Position numbers and translations under genes: made by a program | Assembly (NCBI RefSeq): GCF_040907265.1 | Contig: NZ_JBFOHP010000002.1 | Span: 4,340,001-4,404,000, forward strand | Length of the DNA stretch: 64,000 nucleotides | Direction: 5' to 3' | Source of the DNA: Streptomyces sclerotialus | GTDB lineage: Bacteria > Actinomycetota > Actinomycetes > Streptomycetales > Streptomycetaceae | Part shown: in pieces, positions 34,250-42,299 of the stretch | How the letters are laid out: each line of letters starts with the position of its first letter | How positions within the stretch are numbered: position 1 is the stretch's first letter | Notes under the pieces: generated by a model | Databases searched by the model: none | What the model saw: only the letters and a program-made list of their open reading frames with translations | Told to the model about the DNA's origin: nothing

Positions 34250-36073
34250 TCAGGGCTCGAAGCGGGCCGCCAGCAGGACGACGTCCTCGGGCGAGCTCTC
34301 GTCCGCCAGGCCGCCCTGGGGCAGCATCGCGCTGACGAGGTGATCGACAAGGGCTTCCGGGTCCTCCCGTACGGAGCGGGGCAGGCCGGACGCCGCGGTG
34401 TGCAGCCGGGCGAAGGCACGGTCCACCGGTTCGCCGGTGCGGTGCAGCAACCCGTCGCTGTAGAGAAGAAGGGTTTCTCCAGGCAGCGGTTCGAGATCCA
34501 CGCTCGGCGCTTCCCAGCACGACAGCATGCCGAGCGGCGCGGACAGCGAGGTCTCCACGAACTCCGTACGGTGCTCGCCGACGAGCAGCGGCGGACAGTG
34601 GCCGGCGCCGGCCAGCAGGAGCTTGTGGGCGCGCGGCTCGCCCAGCGGGTCCGCCACCGGTGGCTCTGCGAATGCGAAGAGCGCGGTCGCGCTGCGCGCC
34701 GGCTCGGTCAGCCGCAGCAGCAGTTCGAGATCGGAGAGGACCGCGACCGGGTCCTCGCCCTCCATGACGGCGTACGCGCGCAGCGCCGCCCGCAGCCGGC
34801 CCATGGCGGCCACCGCGCTCGGCCCGGAGCCGGTGACGGAGCCGACGGACAGGCTCAGCGCGCCGTCGGGGAGCGGCAGCGCGTCGTACCAGTCGCCGCC
34901 GCCGTACGGCCCCGCCGCGTGCCGTACGGCGAGCCGGACGCCGGGCACCTGGGGCAGCCGGGCGGGCAGCAGTTCCGCGCGCAACGTCTGCTCCGAACGG
35001 CGCCGGCGGTCCAGCTCGATCAGGCGGGAGAGGTGCGCGGTGGCGTAGGCGCGGTACATGCCGAGGAGGCGGCGCCCGCGTGCGGTGGGCTCGGCGGGCT
35101 CGTCGTAGAGCCAGACGGCGACACCGAGGGGGCGGACGGGGCGCGTGGCGGCTGCTCCTTCGCGCCCTCCTCCGTGTCCTCCTTCACCGGTCTCCTCGCC
35201 TGCTTCGGTACTCCCTGTACTCGGAGTACTCGGAGTACCTGGAGCACTCGGAGTACTCCCTGTACCCGGACCGGTACCTGCTCCTGGTTCCGACCCCGGC
35301 CCCGGCCTCGTCCCTCCGCCTGTCACCCCATCAGGCCCGCCCCTCGAAGTACCGCCGGTGTCCGGCGCCTCGGAGGCCACCGGCTCGGCGACAGCCGACT
35401 CCATGGCCGGCAGCCCTGTCGTCAGCGGTTCGGCGGCCGGCGGTACAGCGATCAGCGGTACGGCGTAACTAGCGGCGTAGCCGAGGCGGGCGGCGACCGT
35501 GCGCAGCCGGGGGTCGAGGCCGGGCTCAGCGGCGATGTCGGGCTGCGAGAGCTCAAGGGGGAGCTCATGAGGTGCCGCGGATGCCGCAGATGCCGTGGAC
35601 GCTGCAGATGCCGCAGCTGCCGTGGATGCCGTGGACGGTCCGGTCGCGGCGTGAGGGGCGGCGTCGGCGACCTGCGGCGGCGCTCCGTCGAGGATGCGTC
35701 CCACCGGCGTCAGGCGGCGCGGCACGGTTTCCAGGTGGCCGAGGTCCGCGGGGCCGAGGCCCAGGCCGGTGGTGGTGTCGGGGCCGAGGCCGTCGGGTGG
35801 TTCGAGGGTGACCAGGCCGCGGCGGGCGCCGACGAGGAGCGCGCCGGCCCGGAGCACCTCGTCCAGCGCGGCGTCGAGGGAGCTCGTACGAGCCAGCCGC
35901 TCGGTGAGGTCATGGAGGGTGGTGAGGTCGGAGAGCCAGGCGGTCAGCCGGTCGAGGGCGGCGGCCGGGTGGGCGGTGGAGGGAGCTCCCGGGGTGGTGG
36001 GGGCCGCAGTGTGCGCCGGTCCGGGAAGCGTGGGTTCGATTCCGGCCACTTTCGGGGCGTGGGGGGCCGTCAT
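34250..36073 (-). CDS. SpoIIE-type serine phosphatase with GAF-like N-terminus, altered active site
   Basis: 607 residues. Residues 40-330 form a GAF-like sensor (LDRLTAWLSDLTTLHDLTERLARTSS start; GVAVWLYDEP near 340) interrupted by two low-complexity inserts (Ala/Ser/Thr around 145-175 and Gly/Pro/Ser/Thr around 240-315). The C-terminal phosphatase has GGDWYDALPLPDG and LLLYSDGL, but the metal-binding GDVxGHG motif is GSVTGSG, with Asp and His replaced by Ser, and the last DDxxLL is EDVVLL. Such proteins dephosphorylate anti-anti-sigma factors; loss of a metal ligand predicts weak or no activity. Two HATPase_c_2 proteins occur nearby. Confidence 0.86.
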   Translation of the reverse strand: MTAPHAPKVAGIEPTLPGPAHTAAPTTPGAPSTAHPAAALDRLTAWLSDLTTLHDLTERLARTSSLDAALDEVLRAGALLVGARRGLVTLEPPDGLGPDTTTGLGLGPADLGHLETVPRRLTPVGRILDGAPPQVADAAPHAATGPSTASTAAAASAASTASAASAAPHELPLELSQPDIAAEPGLDPRLRTVAARLGYAASYAVPLIAVPPAAEPLTTGLPAMESAVAEPVASEAPDTGGTSRGGPDGVTGGGTRPGPGSEPGAGTGPGTGSTPSAPGTPSTPSTGSTEAGEETGEGGHGGGREGAAATRPVRPLGVAVWLYDEPAEPTARGRRLLGMYRAYATAHLSRLIELDRRRRSEQTLRAELLPARLPQVPGVRLAVRHAAGPYGGGDWYDALPLPDGALSLSVGSVTGSGPSAVAAMGRLRAALRAYAVMEGEDPVAVLSDLELLLRLTEPARSATALFAFAEPPVADPLGEPRAHKLLLAGAGHCPPLLVGEHRTEFVETSLSAPLGMLSCWEAPSVDLEPLPGETLLLYSDGLLHRTGEPVDRAFARLHTAASGLPRSVREDPEALVDHLVSAMLPQGGLADESSPEDVVLLAARFEP

Positions 36074-36725
36074 GGCCTGCGGCTTACGTAGATCCGGGCA
36101 TCGTCCGAGGTGAGGCCGTCGGCCTGGGAGGTTCGCGGTGGTGGTGTACGGGCATTTGTCTTATTTGCCCGCCAGTTGATTTCGCTCAATAGCATCGCAA
36201 ACCCCCATGTCATGCTGCTCCGCTATCAATGGGATACACATGTACACGCAGCGATGTTGCGTGTCCAGCACTGCCCTGGTGAGGATTATGGTGTCAGTGT
36301 GGCGAAGAGATTGGCCGAAAAATAGCCCCTTGAAGGTCAATTTGCGGTCGACTGACGGCGATCAACAGCGCGTCATCTCCACCATGGGGGTACGTACTCG
36401 GATAGGTGCGGGGCCAGTTGGGGCCGTGCCGGAACTCTCCGAAGGGCGCGGGCGTCTTACGCGGTGACGACCGGGCCGCACCCCCACGTGGCGGGATTGC
36501 ACCACAGGACAGCAAGCGCCATGCGCGCGCCACCCCCCGCCATGTTCCACGCTCGGCGTACGGCGTGATGCGCTGCCTTATACGCGCAGTGACGAATGAT
36601 CTACGTGGTGTGATCCGCGCCCGGTGCGGCGGCGCACCGCACAGCGGCATGAACCACAGCGGCATGAACCGGCATGTAGTGCGATGGACATGACCCTCGG
36701 CGTTTACGGAAAGGAACGAGCGCTC
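36074..36725. other. Long spacer, no certain gene
   Basis: 652 bp between divergent genes. The part 36140-36330 is clearly AT-richer than the surrounding DNA and holds an inverted repeat ACGCAGCGATGTTGCGT near 36247. Two short open frames read through it (36207-36467 and 36406-36693 on +), neither with a recognisable domain. Just before the PrimPol gene, AGCGGCATGAACC is duplicated at 36641-36672. I treat it as promoter region. Confidence 0.5.
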
Positions 36726-37454
36726 ATGCGCGAGATCCTCGGAAGGCGACGCAAGTTCCAGCTCCGGCGCGGCGGACGGTCGGCACTGCTCGGCGCGGCG
36801 CTCCAGTGCGCCACCGAGTGGCACTGGCCCGTACTCCCCGGCGTCGGCCTCCGCTCGGGCGGCAGGCCCGCCCGGGGGGCGCAGCCTGCCGCCCGGGGGG
36901 CGCAGCAGACGCGACCCTGCGGCTGCCCCGACCCGGACTGTGCGGTGCCCGGTGCGCACCCCTTCGACCCCGGCCTGCTGGCCGCCACGACCGACGCCCG
37001 GATGGTGCGCTGGTGGTGGACGAACCGCCCGGACGCCCCGGTCGTGCTGGCCACCGGCGGCAAGGCGCCGTGCGCGGTGAGCCTGCCGGCCGTGGCCGGT
37101 GCCCGGGCGCTCGCCGAGCTGGACCGCACGGGTGTGGCGGTCGGCCCGGTGGTGGCCACCCCCACCCGCTGGACGCTGCTGGTCGCGCCGTACTCCCTGC
37201 CCGAGCTGGGGGAGTTGCTGTACGCGCAGGACCTGGTGCCGAGCTCGCTGCGGTTCCACGGGGAGGGCGGCTATGTCGTCCTACCGCCGTCGCAGACCGG
37301 CGCGGGCAAGGTGCGCTGGGAGCGCCCGCCGGCCGCGCGCGCCTCCACGAAGCGCTCCGGCGCGCCCTGGCTCCCGGACGTCGCCACGGTGGTGGACGCG
37401 CTGGTGGAGGCGAGCGCCGGCGCCCCGGGCGGCGGCAGCCGACTCGCGTACTGA
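36726..37454 (+). CDS. Bifunctional primase/polymerase (PrimPol) N-terminal domain protein
   Basis: 242 residues from ATG at 36726, AAGGAA upstream. The Prim-Pol superfamily N-terminal fold is recognisable: GAALQCATEWHWPVLPGV, GCPDPDCAVPGAHP with Cys residues, TTDARMVRWWWTNRPDAPVVLATG, and a late FHGEGGYVVLPPSQTG. The usual DxD metal-binding pair is not evident, so it may be non-catalytic or a divergent chromosomal form. In plasmids and prophages this domain starts replication proteins; here it stands alone in core DNA. No neighbouring helicase. Confidence 0.75.
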   Translation: MREILGRRRKFQLRRGGRSALLGAALQCATEWHWPVLPGVGLRSGGRPARGAQPAARGAQQTRPCGCPDPDCAVPGAHPFDPGLLAATTDARMVRWWWTNRPDAPVVLATGGKAPCAVSLPAVAGARALAELDRTGVAVGPVVATPTRWTLLVAPYSLPELGELLYAQDLVPSSLRFHGEGGYVVLPPSQTGAGKVRWERPPAARASTKRSGAPWLPDVATVVDALVEASAGAPGGGSRLAY

Positions 37455-37715
37455 CCGACCCTACGCAGGCGCGACGTGAGCCCCGCTCTCCTGTCCTCCG
37501 CCCTTCTGTCCCCCTGCCCCCTGTCTCCCCTGTCCCTGCTTCTCTCCCTGTTTCTCTCCCTGCTTCTGTCCCCCTTCCGGTGGGCCCCATCGGCGATACG
37601 GCGCGCGGGAGATTCACTCGTACGGGTGTGAGTCAAGCGTCCATCCATGGGAAACGGGTGCGCGGCCCCCGACAGGGCGCCCCGTCCCCGATATGTTCGG
37701 CCCACCGTCAAGCCG

Positions 37716-37772
37716 TTCGGGGTGCCCGGCGGCTCTCCGCATTCGTGGCGGAGGCCCACCGGGCACCCCGAA
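37716..37772. terminator. Long hairpin downstream of PrimPol gene
   Basis: A 14-bp perfect outer stem (TTCGGGGTGCCCGG at 37716-37729 with CCGGGCACCCCGAA at 37759-37772) encloses a second 6-bp stem (CTCCGC 37735-37740 / GCGGAG 37748-37753). Likely terminator; the 57-base composite structure could also be a processed small RNA. Confidence 0.6.
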
Positions 37773-37845
37773 GGCCTAAGTCAGAGCCTGTGAGCGGCCC
37801 CTGGTCACCGGGGCGGCCGCGGACTCTCAACCGCAGGTGGGTCCC

Positions 37846-38589
37846 ATGGTTCGCGAGTCGAACGTCCGCATGATCGCGCTCGCGAGCACCATCGCGCTCG
37901 CTCTCACGCTGCCTCTGGCCGCCGCCATCGCCGGCCCGTCCGGGCCCGGGGACCCGGCACCCGCGGCCAAGCCGTCCGCTTCGGCGCAGCCCCGTGGGAA
38001 CGTCGTCGGGCAGGCCACCGCCGCCCAGGACGGCGAGCGGCCGCCGGGCACGCCGCGTGGCTCCGCCCAGGACGCCCCGCTGCCCGGCCGCCCGGGCTCC
38101 GCGGGGAGCGGCCCCGCGAGCGGTCCCGCGCGGGACGACGGCCGGCCCGGCAGCGAGCGCGGCGACCTGCTCACCGGCCTCGGCCTCGACGCGGGCGCGG
38201 GACGCGAAGACGGCCGTACCGCTCGCTGCGGCCCCGAAGTCACTTCGCGCCACGGCATCAAGGCACAGACCTGCGTGCTGACCACGAACGGTTCCGTCGA
38301 CGGCGCTGCCGACGGCCGCACCAAGGCCGTCATGTACTACCGCAACACCTCGGGAGAGCCCCTGCGCGCGGTGCTGACCCTCATGCGCCCCGACGGCCGG
38401 ACCGTACAGACGCATTGCACGTTGCCGGCGGCGAACGAGCCGGGGAGCTGTGCGACGCCGTCCGGCGCGACGGTACGGGGGAGCGCGCCGTACGCGGCGG
38501 TCGCGGAGATCGCGGACGTACGGGGTGACCGGCTGCTGCTGCGGGCGGGGAGCAACTCCGCGCCGCCCGGGGCGGGTACCGGCCGCTGA
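37846..38589 (+). CDS. Secreted protein of unknown function
   Basis: 247 residues from ATG at 37846, with AGGTGGG 5 bases upstream (GTG at 37837 would add three). Signal peptide SNVRMIALASTIALALTLPLAAAIA; disordered Pro/Gly/Ala/Asp region (about 25-105); C-terminal compact domain from 125 with four Cys (RCGPEVTS, AQTCVLTT, THCTLP, GSCATP) that could form two disulfides, and MYYRNTSGEPLRAVLTLMRPDGR. I do not recognise the family. Likely extracellular. Confidence 0.8.
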   Translation: MVRESNVRMIALASTIALALTLPLAAAIAGPSGPGDPAPAAKPSASAQPRGNVVGQATAAQDGERPPGTPRGSAQDAPLPGRPGSAGSGPASGPARDDGRPGSERGDLLTGLGLDAGAGREDGRTARCGPEVTSRHGIKAQTCVLTTNGSVDGAADGRTKAVMYYRNTSGEPLRAVLTLMRPDGRTVQTHCTLPAANEPGSCATPSGATVRGSAPYAAVAEIADVRGDRLLLRAGSNSAPPGAGTGR

Positions 38590-38647
38590 GCGCATCCGAA
38601 GACAGCTGGGCTCGGACCGAGCCCGGACCGCGTCCGGACATGGAAGC

Positions 38648-38687
38648 GCCCGGTCGCTGGCGACGGGGGATGCACCAGCGACCGGGC
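38648..38687. terminator. Terminator after the secreted-protein gene
   Basis: GCCCGGTCGCTGG and CCAGCGACCGGGC form a perfect 13-bp stem around a 14-base loop, 59 bases past the stop codon at 38589. Confidence 0.8.
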
Positions 38688-38811
38688 TCCTAGAACGGTA
38701 ACAAGAGATCGGCCGTTCGCAAATTCGATCGCGGAATTCCGGACGCTTATTTACCGGTGGGTACGGCGGATGTGACGGGAGTCACCGCAAACGTTTCCGG
38801 CGCGGTCACTG

Positions 38812-39780
38812 TCAGCTCAGCGTCACCTGACGGTTGGTGAGCCCGCCGCGCGCCCGGCGCTCGGCCGGCGTGAGCGGCGCGTCCGAGGCGAGCGCCTCCG
38901 CGAGCCGCTCGCCGAACTCCGTGGCCGGCTTGGTGATCTCTTCGGCCGTCAGGTCCGTCGGCAGGTCCCAGACCGGTACGACCAGACCGTGCGCCCGGAA
39001 CGAACCGACCAGCCGCGTGCCCTCGCCCAGCGAGGAGGCGTCCGCGGCGTGCAGCCGGGCGAGCGCGTCCAGCAGCTTCTCCTCGGGGTGGTCCATCACC
39101 CAGCGCAGGTGGTTCTTCTCGCCCGCGTCGCACCAGTACGCGCCGGTGAGGCCGGCCAGGCGGGCGGTGGGGATGGCGGCGGCGTTGGCCCGCTCCAAGG
39201 AGGCGGCGACCTCGCCGGTGGCGTTCTCGGCGTCCTCGATCCAGAACTCGAAGCCGGAGTGCACGGTGGGCTCGAAGGGCGCGGCCGGATCCAGCAGGTC
39301 CTGCAGACGCGGGCCGTCGGCGGCGGCCCGGCCCGCCGCGACCGGGGTGCCCGGGTCGGCGGCCAGCGCCCGCTGGAGGGTGTCGGCGAGGTCGCGGCTG
39401 AGGTCACCGGAGGCGGTGTCGTTCTGCAGGCCGAGCAGGACCGAACCGTCGTCGCGGCGCAGCGCGGGCCAGGCCATCGGCAGTACGGTCGCCAGCGTCA
39501 CCGAGGGCACGCCCTCGGGCAGCCCGCCCTTCAGGGACAGCTCGGCGGTGGCGGCGGGCACCAGCTCGCGCAGCGCCACCCAGTCGCACTCGCCCGGCAG
39601 GCCCTCGAAGGGGCGCTGCACCAGTTCGGTCACGGCGTGCGCCGCGGCCCGCCCGTGGCAGGCCTTGTAACGGCGGCCCGACCCGCAGGGGCAGGGCTCG
39701 CGGGCGCCGACGACGGGCACCTCGCCGTCCGTGATCTGCGGGGTGACGGCCTTGGTCTGGGGACGGCGCTTCTTGCCCAT
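38812..39780 (-). CDS. DUF5926 family protein with N-terminal SEC-C motif
   Basis: 322 residues. Near the N-terminus, EPCPCGSGRRYKACHG is a complete SEC-C zinc-binding motif (CxCxSG...CH), as at the end of SecA. The remaining 270 residues are the DUF5926 region, no catalytic motif known. ATG at 39780. Conserved in streptomycetes next to an ATP-binding protein and GDPD gene, as here. Upstream spacer holds the most repetitive DNA of the window. Confidence 0.88.
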   Translation of the reverse strand: MGKKRRPQTKAVTPQITDGEVPVVGAREPCPCGSGRRYKACHGRAAAHAVTELVQRPFEGLPGECDWVALRELVPAATAELSLKGGLPEGVPSVTLATVLPMAWPALRRDDGSVLLGLQNDTASGDLSRDLADTLQRALAADPGTPVAAGRAAADGPRLQDLLDPAAPFEPTVHSGFEFWIEDAENATGEVAASLERANAAAIPTARLAGLTGAYWCDAGEKNHLRWVMDHPEEKLLDALARLHAADASSLGEGTRLVGSFRAHGLVVPVWDLPTDLTAEEITKPATEFGERLAEALASDAPLTPAERRARGGLTNRQVTLS

Positions 39781-39904
39781 GGCGAGGGGTTCTCCTGGTC
39801 GTTCCGAGTCGTTCCGACGCGTATCGGCGCGAGCCTAGGGCATGTGCCACGCCAACGCCCCGCCTCCGGCCGCCGGCCCTGTGCCGGTCGCCGTCCGGGG
39901 AAGC

Positions 39905-40225
39905 GACATGGCGTCCCTGTACGGGTGCTCCTGTACGGGTGTCCCTGTACGGGTACTCCTGTGCGGGTGTCCCTGTGCGGGCGTCCGTGTACGGGCGTCT
40001 CTGTACGGGCGTCCGTGTACGGGCAGGGCTGTGCGGTCGGAGCCGTACGGGACGACGGGACGACGGGTACGACAGGCGCGACGGGTGCATCGGGCACCAC
40101 GGGTGTGCATCGGGCACCACGGGTGCACCGAGCACCACGAATGCACCGGACACCACGGATGCACGCTGCGCCACGGATGCAGCGTGCATCACGGATGCAG
40201 CGTGCACCACGGGCACGGCAGGCGC
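39905..40225. repeat. Two adjacent minisatellites in a 500-bp spacer
   Basis: The spacer 39781-40286 carries no gene. 39911-40040 is made of about eleven 11-13-bp units around TGTACGGG(T/C)GTC(C). 40071-40215 is made of about nine 14-16-bp units around GCACCACGGGTGCA or GCATCACGGATGCA, each itself nearly palindromic. Units differ by one to three bases, so the array is old enough to have drifted. Lacks the constant repeat/unique spacer structure of CRISPR. Confidence 0.8.
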
Positions 40226-40286
40226 ATCGACCAAGGCCGTACGGCGAACAGCCCTTGCCGTGAACCGTGAAGGGGCCCGCTCCGCC

Positions 40287-40814
40287 CTAAGCCGGTTCGT
40301 CCAGTTCCGCCAGGGCGCTTCTCAGCTCGGCCGGTAGGCCGGCCGCCAGGTCCATGCGCGTGGCGAACGCGTCGTGCAGCGACAGCGTCGCCCAGACCGT
40401 GACCTCGCCGTGCCCGTCCCGTACGCCCCAGTCCTTGGCGAGCGAGCGGATGATGGCCAGTCCCCGGCCGCCGCGCGCGGTCACCGAGGGAGTGGCTGGA
40501 AGTGGTCGGGTCGGGCCCCCGCCGTCGGTGACCGAAACGGTCAGCTGACCCCGCGCGTCGATGCGCCAAGCGGCCCGCACCGAATCGGCTTCGCCGTCCG
40601 GGGACCCTTCCGCGCGTAGGGGACTCGCATGTCTGCAGGAATTGCTGAGCAATTCGGAAAGAATGAGTACGGCATCATCGACGACCGTGTCCTGAACTCC
40701 GCTTGTCAGCAGCTCATCGCGCATACGCCGCCTGGCCGAACCCACGCCCGCAGGACCATGGGGTACGGCCATGGTCGACGACGTCGGCACCTCCTGTGCC
40801 ACCACCAACGCCAC
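40287..40814 (-). CDS. HATPase_c_2 ATP-binding protein (anti-sigma-factor-like)
   Basis: 175 residues from the GTG at 40814, chosen because AAAGGAGGT lies 8 bases upstream; frames further upstream are open but lack a site. N box LILSELLSNSCRHASP, G1 SVTDGGGPT, G2 GGRGLAIIRSLAKDWG. Compact form without insertion, in contrast with the protein at 29340. Probably acts with SpoIIE-type phosphatases and anti-anti-sigma factors. Confidence 0.9.
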   Translation of the reverse strand: MALVVAQEVPTSSTMAVPHGPAGVGSARRRMRDELLTSGVQDTVVDDAVLILSELLSNSCRHASPLRAEGSPDGEADSVRAAWRIDARGQLTVSVTDGGGPTRPLPATPSVTARGGRGLAIIRSLAKDWGVRDGHGEVTVWATLSLHDAFATRMDLAAGLPAELRSALAELDEPA

Positions 40815-41009
40815 CCCCGAGACCTCCTTTGCCCCACGCCACGGGATGAATGCCCCATTGCGATGGACCGGAAACCGGCCAATCCGCATGCGGTGACGCA
40901 CTCGTATCGATCAGATACGGGCTGAATGCGCCGGTGCACTCCCCGTGAGGAGAAGGTGTCCGAAGTGGCGACCTGGGCACTCCGCGGCCGTCTTTGCGAC
41001 CCTCACCCC

Positions 41010-41876
41010 TTAAGCCGGGTTCAGCTGATTCCTCACCTGCTTGGGGCGGTTCGTGATGATTGCGTCCACGCCCAGCTCGCGGCAGAGCGCCACATCCGCT
41101 TCCTCGTTCACGGTCCACACGTGCACCTCGTGCCCCGCGCGGTGCGCCTTGGCCACGTAGTCCGGGTGCGCGCGGAGCATACGGATGCTCGGTCCCGCGA
41201 TCCGTACGCCTCGCGGCAGGCGCCCCTCGCGGTGCCGCGGGGTCATGAACTGCATGAGGTACACGGCGGGCACGGCCGGCGCGGCGGCCCGCACGCGCTG
41301 CAGCGAGCGGGCCGAGAAGCTCATGACGCGGACGGCGGGCGGCGTGCCGGGCGCCGGCTTGGTGTGCCCGAACCGCTCCAGCAGCTCGACGAGCCGCGCC
41401 TCGACCTGGCCCGCCCAGCGGGTCGGGTGCTTGGTCTCGATGGCCAGTTCCACGCGGCGGTCCGCGTCGTCGACCAGTTCCAGCAGCCGTTCCAGGGTGA
41501 GTACGGACGTACGTTCGGTGTCGCCCGCCGCCTCGTGGACGCTGCCCAGCTCCGGATGGCGGCCGTCAGGTGCCTCGCCGGCCGCGTCGTCCTTCCAGGA
41601 ACCGAAGTCCAGCGCGGCCAGATCGGACAGCTCCAGGGTGGAGACGGCGCCGCGCCCGTTGGAGGTGCGGTTGATCCGGCGGTCGTGCACGCACACCAGG
41701 TGGCCGTCGGCGGTCAGCCGGACGTCGCACTCCAGCGCGTCCGCGCCGTCCTCGATGGCCTTCCGGTACGCGGCCAGGGTGTGCTCCGGAGCGTCCTCGG
41801 ACGCCCCACGGTGTGCTACGACGGAAATGGCGGGTGGTCCGGGACGGACACCTGATGCCGGGCGCGCAGTGGTCAC
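41010..41876 (-). CDS. Glycerophosphodiester phosphodiesterase
   Basis: 288 residues, GTG start at 41876. The GDPD signature is complete: VVAHRGASEDAPEHTLAAY, then ALECDVRLTADGHLVCVHDRRINRTSNG with the metal ligands Glu and Asp and the catalytic His pair. No signal peptide, so it is cytoplasmic. Splits glycerophosphodiesters to glycerol 3-phosphate and alcohol. Confidence 0.94.
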   Translation of the reverse strand: MTTARPASGVRPGPPAISVVAHRGASEDAPEHTLAAYRKAIEDGADALECDVRLTADGHLVCVHDRRINRTSNGRGAVSTLELSDLAALDFGSWKDDAAGEAPDGRHPELGSVHEAAGDTERTSVLTLERLLELVDDADRRVELAIETKHPTRWAGQVEARLVELLERFGHTKPAPGTPPAVRVMSFSARSLQRVRAAAPAVPAVYLMQFMTPRHREGRLPRGVRIAGPSIRMLRAHPDYVAKAHRAGHEVHVWTVNEEADVALCRELGVDAIITNRPKQVRNQLNPA

Positions 41877-42299
41877 CGGGTCATCGTGCCATCGTGGGAT
41901 GGCGGGCCGTCCGGTCGGTGCCGGAACCCGTACCGGTTCCGTACGGTTTCATGGTGGCCGTTCTGGTCGCGCTCGTGCCGTTCTGGTCGCGCGCGTTGCT
42001 CAGGTTGGCCTCGTTGCCCTTGTTGCCCTTGTTGGTGCTCTTGATGGTCGCCGGTGCTGGTCAGCGGCGTCACCTGAAGCATTACCAGGGGATGCGCCGC
42101 AAATGTCCGGGATAAAGGATGATGGCAAGGTCACAGCCTCGGCTTACGGTGCCCTGACGGCCTGTGGGAAAGGCTTGAACCGGACACTCCTGTATAACGT
42201 CACGCCGACATGTCACCGTCAAGCCGATACGCCACGCACCGCTCGAACATGCCGGCCCCGTCATCGGGCCGGCACGGTCAGGAAGCTGAGGAGAGAGCT
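41877..42299 (+). promoter_or_regulatory. Spacer upstream of the protease gene with candidate stress promoter
   Basis: 423 bp without a supported gene. TTGAAC (42175-42180) followed after 17 bases by CGTC (42198-42201) resembles the -35/-10 pair of ECF sigma promoters such as SigE targets; TATAAC at 42193-42198 is an alternative -10. 42244-42278 contains CATGCCGGCCCCG / CGGGCCGGCACGG, an imperfect hairpin just before the ribosome site. 41985-42040 has TTGCCC/TTGTTG-type short repeats. Confidence 0.35.

Noticed and set aside
36207..36693. Two small overlapping frames in the spacer before the PrimPol gene
   Set aside because: No ribosome site, domain or good codon bias; kept as non-coding spacer.
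39905..40225. CRISPR array
   Set aside because: Units are 11-16 bp, contiguous and drifted; there are no unique spacers and no cas genes.
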